NCBI GenBank assembly: GCA_942486035.1
Contig: CALNXK010000037.1
Location: 2,256,001 to 2,320,000 of the forward strand
Source of the DNA: Porites lobata
Taxonomy: Eukaryota; Cnidaria; Anthozoa; Scleractinia; Poritidae
Direction of reading: 5' to 3'
DNA: 64,000 nucleotides
Translations under genes and position numbers: made by a program
Shown: positions 12,616 through 23,200 of the stretch, piece after piece
Layout: each line of letters begins with the position of its first letter
Numbering within the stretch: position 1 is the first letter of the stretch
The notes under the pieces: model-generated
The model's input: only the letters and a program-made list of their open reading frames with translations
Told to the model about the DNA's origin: nothing
Databases searched by the model: none

Positions 12616-13989
12616 AATGGCTTAGGGCAAGCCGTAACGCTGACCATGTTCGTACAACTTCAGACAAAAAAATTTTCAAGGACTACTGATTCAAGGATTT
12701 TTTGAGGACAAATTACAGTTCTTACGGAAATATTATATTTAATAATGTTTACTTAATAAATCGGCGTTCTTTAATCCCCTTTGATCACCCTATTGGCTAA
12801 AACACGTCATGGAGTCATTCACGATTTTCACTTCTTAGCCCATCGTTGATCACATTGTTTTATACCACTTTCCGCAAAAAGACTTTGCAAAATGACTGGG
12901 TATGACTTGCAATTGCATCTGAGGTACAGAAATAGCATTTGAAATAAAGAAACAGAAACAAAATATTGTTCATGCACAAAAATGTTTTACGTTACCCGTG
13001 ATTTTTACAGCTTTCTGCACCGAGGATGAGCCAAATTTTCCTCGGAAAAATAATATAATTTTACAGAAAAAGGTGTCTGGCGTAGACAAGATCTAATAAA
13101 GAAATCAAGTACTTTTCAAGGACCTAAACTGAATTCAATTTATATCTGCTGAAGATGGGCTGTACTGCCCTTTGCAGATCAGACATTTAGAAGGACTTTT
13201 CAAGACGACTAGTAAGATTCAAGACCTTTTCAAGATTTTACGAGTCATGCTGACCCTTTAGCACCCTGTGTGAGATATACGCTTTTTACCCAAAAGTTTT
13301 ATTTACCATTCCAACATAACAAGATCGGAAGTAGCTAAAACTGCCCGTTTAACCTACTTGAAAATGGAAGTCCTTCACACAGAGGAAGAGCCATGTAAAA
13401 ACTAACCCCCTTTGCCCGGAAATTCCTAAAAGAAAGGAAGTATTCTTTATTTTGCAGTTTATAAACAACATCAGGATATAACCACACTATGTAAAACCAT
13501 GGTTCATCAACGAGAAAATCGAGGCCTGGGCCCTTTACATGAGACGTGAAAAGATATGGCTGATACACTTAGTGTGGATATTCATTTGTCTTGATGGTAG
13601 CGTCAATCCTGCAAAATTGTAAATCGGAAGCACTTTGACTCTTTCCTATAAATCAGGAAACCGTAACGAGCCACTTTACGCGAAACATGCATCCCCTGAG
13701 CATTAGATTCTAACCTACCCTATTAACAATACATAAACCGCACAATAAATGCAATTTTCAACAAACTTTTCTCTGTACAATTTAACAACCAATGAATCCA
13801 AATTTTCATTTAGTACCCTTAACTTGTATGGTTTACCCTATAGTCCCAGGAAGCCTATAGTTTATAAGCCCCCGGCTTCTCCTTGCCTTTACCACATTTG
13901 ATCTTGTAAATAATTTAGTTGGAATATTGTATATTATCTTTAATGTATTTCTGTATACTGTTGTTGTATTTCTGGTTAATGGCAAAATA

Positions 13990-14010
13990 AAATGAATGAA
14001 TGAATGAATG
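13990..14010. repeat. AATG microsatellite
   Basis: About five perfect AATG units, directly upstream of the 14.0-14.23 kb minisatellite. Confidence 0.9.
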
Positions 14011-14011
14011 A

Positions 14012-14245
14012 ACCCTTTAACCCGGAAGTGCTCGCTCCACTCTCTTTTTTACCTAAAATACTAGCAGGAGGTATTCTGCGCAGTTTAGACCACTCTATAA
14101 ACCGGAGGTGCAAAGTTCTATCTGCTCAATTGAGCTCTCAACCACCCTATAAACCGGAAATCCCCCGCACAGTTTTACCCACCCCACAAACCGGAAATAT
14201 TCCAGTGTAGAATTAAACTCACCCTATAAACAGGAAGTGCTCTGT
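14012..14245 (+). repeat. Diverged minisatellite, ~50-bp unit
   Basis: Five imperfect units share 'cNctataaaccggaagtg' (near 14017, 14090, 14145, 14185 and 14220) separated by variable 35-50-bp spacers. An open frame at 14004-14210 is only a by-product. Confidence 0.7.
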
Positions 14246-14341
14246 AGACTGCTCCAGCGTCTGGAGATCCCGAGCTGGTACTCTCCAGGTGAGAATTGTA
14301 ATGCTACAACAAAAACATCCACAAAAATGTCGGCATGCGTT

Positions 14342-14507
14342 TACAGTCAACTCTCTCTAAGACGGACACCTTTGGGACCTGCACTAAGTGTCCGTCTTAG
14401 AGAGATGTCCATCTTACAGAGAGTCAAATAAAGGGAGTAAAGAAAAGCAGGGACAAACTCTAAGTGTCCATTTTACAGAGGTGTCCGTTAAGAAAGAGTC
14501 GACTGTA
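14342..14507. mobile_element. MITE, 'tacagtc...aagacggacacc' family
   Basis: Begins tacagtcaactctctctaag and ends with the inverted copy aagaaagagtcgactgta. Four internal 'tgtccgtctta/taagacggaca' segments make it almost wholly self-complementary. A degraded relative occupies about 2310-2500. Confidence 0.8.
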
Positions 14508-15096
14508 TTCCCTTATTCATTTATATATTATAAAGCAATATCATAACTACGATAATTACTTGTATCTGATTTCTTACTAGAATATTACATTAACGACAAT
14601 GGCGAACAGGAAAAAGAACTATATATCGCGGGTGTGATCAAGAGATCAGTGGCCAACACAAAGAAAACTGACTAAAGAAGTGGAGCATGAAGATAATTAA
14701 AAGCTTACCGGTAAACCGGGGAAGACATGAGATATTGTAAATGGTTGGACATGTAGATAGATGATCATAGTCTGTACTCTCCGGGAAAGGGGAGGACAAA
14801 GAATTCCCTGGAGACCGGGATCAGGGACAAGGTGCATAAGTCATTACGTCAGTCGTAACAACTAACGCGTGATGTTCAGCCCAGTCAAATTCTGTCTTTT
14901 AACGCCAAACGTTAGCAGTTAACTTAGACGCTAGATTATATGCAACTTACCCCAATGTTCGTAATGTTTATGTACACGAATTCAGGTTTGCTTGTCATTG
15001 AACTCAAACTCATATTTAAATAAATTCTTTCTCGCCGTCAAACCAGAAAAAAAAAACTGCTACTCCATTTCATTGTCTACACTGAAAACTTTGAAG

Positions 15097-15576
15097 TACC
15101 GTATTTCCTCGAATAATGGCCGCCCCTTGATCAATCTCCTCCCTCGAATAATCGCCCCCACCCACCTTTGACGGAAATATTTAACATAATCGCCTCCCTC
15201 GAATAATCGCCCCCAGCCCATCTCACCATTTTCTCTTTCTTTTATCCCCTCTCTGTCAAGTAAAAAATTGACACCTTATGTTGGATAACAAACAAAGATG
15301 AAGTGGAGTCTGATGCAGCAAAACTGATCAGTGATGATTCAAGTTCTGACGTCGAGGATATTTACATTGAAAATTCAAAAAAGAACCACATTTGGAACAC
15401 TTATAAAGCCCATATTCAGTATATTTGATGTGATTATTTAAGGCACGACTTGCAGTGAGCAGTCTGATTTGAAATAATCGCCCCCCTCGAATAATCGCCT
15501 TCTCTCGAATAATTGCCCTCTTTTAGTGCGAAAAAAAGAATGATCGCCCCCGGCTATTATTCGAGGAGATACAGTA
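15097..15576. mobile_element. MITE, 'taccgtatttcctcgaataat' family
   Basis: Left end taccgtatttcctcgaataa, right end attattcgaggagatacagta (imperfect inverted complement). Inside, 'ctcgaataatcgccccc' recurs at least five times as internal subrepeats. No coding capacity. Confidence 0.8.
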
Positions 15577-15593
15577 CTTATCCTTTGAGGAAG

Positions 15594-15742
15594 GATCTCG
15601 AGTCGGATCTCTAGTTATGATTTCGAGTCAGGATCTCGAGTTAGGATTTCGAGTCGGATCCCGAGTTAGGATTTCGAGTCAGGACTTCCATACTAGGACG
15701 TCTAGACAGAATTTGTTGAGGAATTCCAGTCAGGATCATGAT
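15594..15742 (+). repeat. Minisatellite 'ggatttcgagtca'
   Basis: About ten 12-16-bp units of the form '(a/g)ggat(c/t)tcgagt(c/t)'. An inverted-orientation array of the same unit is at 19.65-19.83 kb. The open frame at 15617-15817 is translated repeat. Confidence 0.8.
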
Positions 15743-16189
15743 CGAGTCATTCACCGGTTTTCGCCGTTCCCGCCATGGTCGTCAACGATTGCCCCAGCGC
15801 AGGCGCTGGGTGGCTGAAAAGCAGGGATTTTGCCGCCAAAATTACCGCGAACAAAGACTCTGGTAGTTACAGTTAAACACCATTTTATGGACTCACACTT
15901 GACAAGGCCCCTCCGTGGCTTCCTTTGTCCCTGGTGAAGCCTGTATAGTGCCTACATTTTTAATTAAACCTGCTTAAAACGCACACCTGTTGATACCGAC
16001 AACGGACACCTTTTTCTGGCCCAGCCATGAGAATCTTAAAAAAAATTGGCCTCGCTAATAAGGCCATTCTTTTGTCTACTGTGTTCTATTATAAGTTTTT
16101 TTTTTCAGTTTTGTGAAGGTTATAAAACTTTGGGATAAAAGCATGTGCATGTTGACAGCGTTACCTAGCCTGGGCGGACGAGATGTACG

Positions 16190-16590
16190 ATATTATTATT
16201 TAGCAGCAAATGACTTTTTACTAATCATCATCACACTTTGTAATAAAACTTCTCGCACTTTGTAATAACACTTTGCGCACGTACTTTGTTATAAGACCTG
16301 TCGCAATAAAATTCTAATACCACTTGTCATTCACTGTAAAAAGACTTCCGCGCTTTGTAATAACAAACTTTTCGCACGTCTTTTGTAATGACTTGTCGCA
16401 CTTATAATAACACTTTTACGTTCGTTTTTTTGTCGTAAGACTTGTCGTACATTGCAATAAGACTTCTTGTCGCACGTACACTTTAATACGACTTGTCACA
16501 CTTGTTCCACGTACCTTGTATTAAGACCTGTCGCACTTTTGTTATAACTGTCGCACGTACTTTGTAATAAGACTTGCCACATTTTGTAAT
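16190..16590 (+). repeat. Diverged minisatellite 'actttgtaataagacttgtcgc'
   Basis: Roughly a dozen imperfect units containing 'cttgtcgcac' and 'tttgtaataa(g)ac' repeat every 25-40 bp. Both phrases drift in sequence and spacing. Confidence 0.75.
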
Positions 16591-17553
16591 ATTAAAAACT
16601 TGGAGCCCGTTCTGCGCGCAGACGTTTAAATAACTGTCAATTCTGAATCTGAATAAAGTGAAGCTACTTTCAGCTAAATGTAAAAGTGAGCATTCTTTGT
16701 AAGGCGTTCGAAAATAGGTACCTGTTTTGTCCAGATGACTTTGCACAGCTGTTCATTGTACCTTTTATGACCCATAAACCTTGTTTAAACTCCCTCTCTA
16801 CGCCTCATTCTACCATTACCGTCTCTACGTGCTTATCACCCTCAGTAGCGTAATGACGATGACAGCTATACGTATTTTTAGTATAATATGGAAAACTATT
16901 CTTTAATCGCTTATAGGAATGATAAGATAAGAAGAAACTAAGGCCTTTCTTTTTAGAAAATTATCTCGCCCCACTTTGACCTCAGAGCTTGCGCGCCGCT
17001 GTAACTCAACCACAAACGAAAAACACACCAAACAAGAAAACGAAGAAGACAAAGTGAACTGTGCCGAAAGCAACCGACTTTTTTGTGCTACATTTTATGA
17101 TGAAAACTATGAGTGAAATTGTATGCGAATCACTTTAAGCGAAAAGATTACCGAGAACTATAATTCATAATTATAATACGAGTATTTAATTGCATGTAGG
17201 ATAAAGCAGAAGTTGACACTTCTTAGACGTTAGACTCTACAAACTAATAAAAATAACGTTTCAGTGAAATATAAGTAAGAAACAACAATATCATAAACAA
17301 CAGTATTCAATCTAATTTTCGAGTCGACCATGATACTTAACACGTAAAGAAATTTCGGTCGAGAAAAGGCCTTACCGTCTTAGAATTCTTCCATCCTAGT
17401 CATAATTAGCTGGTTTTTCACCGTAAAACGCCTTTGAAGGTGACTTTTTGGAACAAACGTCAATCCATATTTCGACTCCTCGCTGCAGGATCCTTTGCAG
17501 AGGTTTAGGGTATAGACAATACACAACGGGCTATACCACGCTAGACGCGCGAT

Positions 17554-17649
17554 TTACTGACAAGGTTCTTCCTTTGTCACGTTACGGGAAATTTGCATCG
17601 CCCCAATGCTTAACTGATGATCGAAATACTTGTAGCGCATACACACGAC
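17554..17649 (-). CDS. Tentative terminal exon of the WDR49/64-like gene
   Basis: A strong acceptor (TTTCTGACTGTTCTTCAG|GTCGTG) opens a 31-codon frame ending TAA, in the phase (0) left open by the exon at 20202-20289. It would read VVCMRYKYFDHQLS and continue to a stop. There is no clear family match and I saw no convincing poly(A) signal just beyond, so another terminal exon may exist in the 2.5-kb gap or this may belong to nothing. Confidence 0.25.
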   Translation of the reverse strand, partial: VVCMRYKYFDHQLSIGAMQISRNVTKEEPCQ

Positions 17650-18149
17650 CTGAAGAACAGTCAGAAATCGACAACGAGAGTTGATGCTTTCGCAGCGAAC
17701 GTGAGCGTAACAACAGCGTTCCCAAGGCTCCCTCACTAGGATGCGTGAGTGAATGCACAACTCAGGAGCCCTTCGGCAACTACGAACTATGTCGGTTTCA
17801 TATCGGGCGATGAGTTCGGGTTGGAGCCGAAAGGCCGATCTCTGTCAACGCAAAGTGAGCGAGTGACACATTTGCATATCGAAACCCATCACAAAAACCC
17901 TTTGGATACCATTCGGATATCCACGGGTTAAAAAGGACTGGGGACAAGCGTATTTTAAAGTGGTAAGAGGGGGCATATTTTTTTCAATAAAGAAACAAGG
18001 GAGTCATCTCGTTTAGGTTCTGCTGGATGTCTTGTGAATTATTTTTTTACGTGCGGAAGGGATAACAGAGCAATTTCAAGCATCCATTAATTGGTTAAAG
18101 GCCGGGATATTAACCCAGCTAAAACAAGGGTCTTCCAAAATTTTATGGC

Positions 18150-18749
18150 TACAGTCGAACCTCCATGCGCGACCACCTCTCGTTAGCGACCACCTCCCAT
18201 AAGCGAAGGCCAATCCAAAACACCAAAATTTTCCCAGTCAAAGCCTCACAGTTGGAACCCCTAGTAAACGACCACCTCCCGTAAGCGATCGCGACCACTT
18301 TTCGGGCCTGACGGGTTAATGACTGTCCATTGTTCTTGACATCTGGTAAACGACCACTTGCCGCATTCTATGATCTCTATTTTCGCTGTGTGCACTATGT
18401 TACTTAGACTACGAGTAGTCCCCCATTTTTCCTCGTCGCCTTTTCTCGCGTGGGGTGATTTTCTCGCGCGCTCGCGTTTCGCCGCTCTACTATCCCTGGG
18501 GAAAAATGGGGGACTACTCGTAGTCTATATGTTACTTTGAATATACGAAGAACTTTACTGACAACTTGAAACTACACATGTCCTAACTTAGAGATTGTAT
18601 GCAATAAATTATCTTCCACAAAGTGAAGGTGCCTGAAACTCTTCTCGGAAGAGACCCCCATGTGGTTTGATTCTTGTAACAACACCTCCCGTAAGCGTCC
18701 ACTCAGTCTTGCACTTTGGGTGCTCCGGCATATGGGAGGTTCGACTGTA
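18150..18749. mobile_element. MITE, 'tacagtcgaacctcc' family, copy 2, carrying a nested MITE
   Basis: Perfect 15-bp terminal inverted repeats: tacagtcgaacctcc at the left, and its complement ggaggttcgactgta at the right. Internal 'cgaccacctccc' subrepeats match copy 1 at 11806. The extra length is partly explained by an inserted element at 18406-18527. Confidence 0.88.
18406..18527. mobile_element. Nested MITE with 10-bp target-site duplication
   Basis: A 122-bp element with long inverted ends: 'agactacgagtagtccccca' at the left and the complementary 'tgggggactactcgtagtct' at the right. It is flanked by a perfect 10-bp direct repeat, tatgttactt (18396-18405 and 18528-18537). A 9-11-bp duplication is characteristic of Mutator-like elements; assignment to that superfamily is inference. 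Confidence 0.85.
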
Positions 18750-18849
18750 TTTGACACAAAGAACCTTATCCAACCTGCTTTAGCAAACTCACAATAATTT
18801 TTGTTTGTGCCAATATATAAATAGCGTAGATGAACTCAAAGAACTCGAT

Positions 18850-19429
18850 TTAATATACAATCGCTGGTGCCTCAACCTCCTTGCACCAAGATGATACTAA
18901 TGTCATCAAGGAATTTTCTGAGAAGTTTATTGTGGATGAGAGGTATGTGAAGAAATACATTGAGCATTTATCTTGACAAGAAAGCGTGAAAAACGGTCAA
19001 CAAAAGCAGCGACAGGATGACCGTGAAGAACGACGTACAAGAGATGTTTCTGAATCAGTGACCGTTTCTGAACAAGACGAATACTTGGATCATGACGGTC
19101 TTTGTAAGAGAGGAAAAAGAATTTTCAAGGTGAGAAAAACTGCTGACATTTCAATGAGGAATGTTGAAAAAACATCCCAGAAGTCTATACTTTACCTGAT
19201 GTCGCGCACCTGTCACCACATCAGTGGATGATAAGAGTAAAAGTGACAATGATAATGACCTGACTTTGTATGAGAGTGACAGTGAAAGTGACAGCGGCAG
19301 TAGTTATGGCCAGGAAAATGCCGACAATTACACTGTTGAGCTAACAACTGCACAAACATCCAAAAAAGGGCGAAAAACAGGGCACTGGGCTACACGATGT
19401 GCTGATTTCAGTTGTGATCTCTTAGGCTA
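18850..19429 (+). pseudogene. Decayed repeat-associated ORF (frameshifted)
   Basis: Reading across frames gives a broken protein: NVIKEFSEKFIVDERYVKKY then IEHLS, a stop, then a basic region KNGQQKQRQDDREERRTRD (18986-19231). After a frame change comes an acidic serine-rich stretch ending KKGRKTGHWATR. The order (helical segment with a short leucine motif, basic stretch, acidic linker, RKTGHWATR-like tail) resembles uncharacterised multi-copy coral proteins I associate with transposons; that identification is from memory. At least one stop and one frameshift indicate a dead copy. It lies between the tentative last exon and exon 31 of the WD40 gene, on the opposite strand. Confidence 0.45.
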
Positions 19430-19639
19430 AAACACTGAACTGACAAACAGTGGTAGTCCAGGTAACCTTATGATAGTCACCTTTTGTAACATCGTCTCAC
19501 ACAATGTATCGTGTGTCCACACAAATCCTTTATATTCACGGCCATTTTGAGAATTACACGATATGATACCACGAGTATTGATGACTAAACACTCACACTG
19601 AACTTGGGCTGCCTGTGGTTCCTATCACCCGAATTTTCC

Positions 19640-19835
19640 GCCTTTTGTGGTTCCTATCAAATCCATACTCGAAATGCTGACTCGAAATTCTGAGTTTTGC
19701 TGGAACCCTTTGCTGACTAAATTGAAATGCAATTCCTCGAATCGAAAATTCTGAAATGTCGAAAATGCTGAAATCCTTACTCGAAATGCCGACTCGAAAT
19801 CTCAACTCGGAATCCTGACTCCTTCAACTCGAAAT
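19640..19835 (-). repeat. Minisatellite, inverted relative of the 15.6-kb array
   Basis: Units 'actcgaaat(g/t)c(t/c)g' repeat about every 12-20 bp; the complement is the 'atttcgagt' unit at 15594-15742. The minus-strand frame at 19593-19805 is translated repeat. Confidence 0.75.
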
Positions 19836-20201
19836 CGTGGCTTGTCACTTATTAGTTAATCTCGAAAACTTTTCTCCTTTAGTTGTTAAGTAAAGATTCC
19901 TGAATACATAACTAACCCTGACTAAGAAAATGACTTCAGTCTGTGCAGGTATTTGTAACCTGTCCACAGACGTTTTTTCTTTTCTTTTCTTTTCTCTTTT
20001 AAGGAATTTGGCTAGCGCGAGAGCGACGATCTTTTAAGAAAACTACGTGTATGAAAAGGCTAAAGTAATTAGACGGATTACACTCACTTGAGCCATACTG
20101 AATCTACTTGTTATTTAGTTGCAGTACGCAAACTAGTGGAAAACGTTTTGTTTGTATTAGAGCGGCTTAGGAAAAAAGTTGAAGAGAAGCACTGAACTTA
20201 C

Positions 20202-20289
20202 CTTGGGTTTAGACAAAGAATCAAAGAACTTCTTTTCATTGCCTTTAGGTCTGGTTTCTCTTTGAGCGGAATGTCGGAATGGTAACCAT
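20202..20289 (-). CDS. WD40 gene exon 31
   Basis: Acceptor TTTGATAG, donor AAG|GTAAGT. After the split Arg the exon reads WLPFRHSAQRETRPKGNEKK and ends FFDSLSKPK (residues 995-1024). Basic tail beyond the propeller. Phase 2 in, 0 out, so at least one further exon is expected to the left. Confidence 0.75.
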
Positions 20290-23200
20290 CTATCAAACAA
20301 AGAGATATTGCGTATTACTCTATGAAAAATTCAACCTCATTATCTGTTATTTGCGTTCGTTGCAAGCGTTTGAGAGCGAAAAGGAAAGGGGACAGTAAAG
20401 CGCGCGAAAAAGCGAAGAGCGCACGCGATTTCTCCCACGCACACGCAGGCCATTCTCATATCCCACTTGCGACCCCGACAATAAACGCAGCAAACTCTTG
20501 ACATGAGCTTAATAACTTCTGCCCGCTCTATATCATGTTTGTCAAAAAAGCAACATTTTGCATATCTGTCCACTTAATAATCGAGCAACCGTCGTAGTTT
20601 TGTCCTTTCAAGATTAAGCGAAGATACTTAACAATTACAGTGGAACCCCGTTAACCCTTTAAACCCTGAGATCAAAAATCGAATTCTCATTTGTTGCCCT
20701 AATTCATTTCCTACAGAAGTAGTGGGGAGAGGTTGATGAAATACCAATCAACTTCATCTTGTGTGATCATGTCCGTAATTCTCATGACCACCGTGTTATA
20801 CAAAGCATTGATATTACAAGGAGAAATTGGATGCTGATCACTCTTAGGGCTTAAAGGCTTAATGCTACCACCGTTGGGCCATAACATCCTGGTTGTAATA
20901 ACGAGGTGGTCGCATTAACGGGGTCTTCAAAATAATAAGATGATTTCTACGTTTGGGTCGAAAGAATATGGTCGTAATAACCAGGTGGTCGTATAAAGGC
21001 GAAGTTACACTGCAACTCAACTCGTGAAATCCCTCCCCTTTCAAATAACTTCCAGTGTGGCCATGGTTTGCCCGAAGGACTCATACTAGGAGTCTGCCGG
21101 ATAACCCTTTTGATGGGGCCTATCACCCCCCTCCGCCCCCCCGGGGGGTGAAGTGGAAATGCTAGATTCTCGGTCGTGTGACCGGCGGGTGGCTCGTATC
21201 TTCTTTTTTTTTTCCTGCGCGAGTTCATATTATATCCCGCATCTAAACCGACGCTGGCAACGATGACCAGGCCCGTTTGGCGCTTTCTACAAATGTCGGC
21301 TTTCCATGATCAAAGGGGTATGACCTCGAATAATTAATAGCAAAATAAAAATAAGAAAACAACAACAACAAAGACATAACCACCTTGTATCATCAAACAT
21401 CAATGGGCAGTCCACACCGCTGTCATTTGTTTTGTTGACTGCTTTGGTGGGGATGTTTTTCAGAGTTTTGATCGGGCCCTGATGAAACAAAATATAGAAA
21501 GACATTACACGATTAGTACAAACAAATTATGGTAAAGCCGACGACATAAAGTTACAAACATCTTTCGAAAATCGAAAAAGAAACTAAAAATTTTGTTGTA
21601 AGTTGAATCTGGCCCCGGATGCTCAAATTATGAATAGCGCTATTCACTGGATAAATCGCTATCCAGCGGATAAGTATTAGAGAAACCAATTGTGTTATCC
21701 ACAGGATAGAGATTTATCCTGTGGATAGTGCTATCCACCTTTTGAACAACTGGGGCCAGATCAAATAGACTAAATGAAAGCTTTGGGAACCTCCTATTTT
21801 CTCTTAGTAAGTATCTTAAAATAAATAAGTAAATAAGGTTTGTTTACAGTGGAAAGTGCACTTAGCATATCCAGCTAGTTTACAGGCACTCCACTCAACT
21901 ACTTGAAACAAATTTATAATTCAAATGTAACAAAACAGAATTAAGAACCCCAAATGACAGGAGGCGACCAGTTGGATTTAGGCTGACTACCTAGAACATA
22001 TCCAGCAAGTGCCCAGCGCGGGACTCGAACCCGGGACCACCGGATTGAAAGTCCGAAGTGCTGACCACGCTGCCTATTTTTTCGTCCACGTCTTGAAATC
22101 TTAACGCGAGGATAGTACCATTGTCGCCAAAATCGCTTTACTTGACAAAAAACATACTTTAACGTTATGAATATATGAATTTCATATCTCAGAACCGCGG
22201 AATGAGGAAATAAATGTAAAGATCATCCCTCACCAGTTGTGTAATTCACTGGGACGATCTTTGCGTGTAAGTAAAAAATATATTTTATCTTAAAATAATT
22301 ATCAGTAGGAAAAGAGACCATCAATTAACAGCAATTATACAATAAAACAGCCTGCGAGTTATTATAACTTATGACGGAACAAAATCGTCTATGTTTTCCC
22401 TACTGCTACTGATTATGTCTACTTACCTCGGAGATGTCGTAAGGTCTAACAGGTGTGGACGGTACAGACTTAGCAGATGGCAGGTGCCAGAGTCGCGGCT
22501 GGCTAAAGAAGCCGATAAAATGACCCGTATCTCGATACCACACTCTATAAGGACAGAAAAAGAGAAAACTGATCAATTCCGTGTTTACAAAACTTTTCCG
22601 TGTCTATTTTTTTGAGAATACGTGCAGAAAACTTAAAGTTCACGTGCCCTTGGTCGACGTTTTTCCCTTCCCTTTGCTGTCAAACGCGAACGTTTTAAAA
22701 AAGATCCACAAAAAATAAACTTTTCCATACATTTCTTTTAATATTTTTTTAAGAGAAATTTATTTATTCTTTATTGATTTACCGCATTTGCCACAAAAAA
22801 TAAGTATTACAGAAAGAAAATGAAAAAATATAGACATATATAACATTACTAAGATTGCACATTTAAAATAGATAGAGTGGCGCCCAATAGTGGTCGAATT
22901 GGGCGTCCACGATCCTGATGTTGTTAATTGATGTTGGTCACTCTTGGGAGCTAAAGGGTAAAGTTGGATAACCGAAAATATCCAAACACCTGAATCATCG
23001 CAGTGGCTCCAATAATAAATATATCCTGACCACAAAATTTGTTTTAAGCGGGCAGCTGGTTAAAAGCATTATTTTTCGTTGATATCCACCCTTTTTCTTA
23101 AATAACTCGATCCCATTAGCAGACCCTAATTCTGGTTTTATGATGTTTTTTCTTTTTTAATGTAAAAATTAGGGGACTATGTTTAAAATAATTTGGAAAA

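Noticed and set aside
14342..15576. CRISPR-like array of regular repeats
   Set aside because: Repeats are internal subrepeats of MITEs with inverted termini, in animal DNA; no cas genes and irregular spacing.
22012..22074. Functional tRNA-Glu gene
   Set aside because: Outer acceptor pairs and a normal D-arm are missing, and it is fused to a SINE body.
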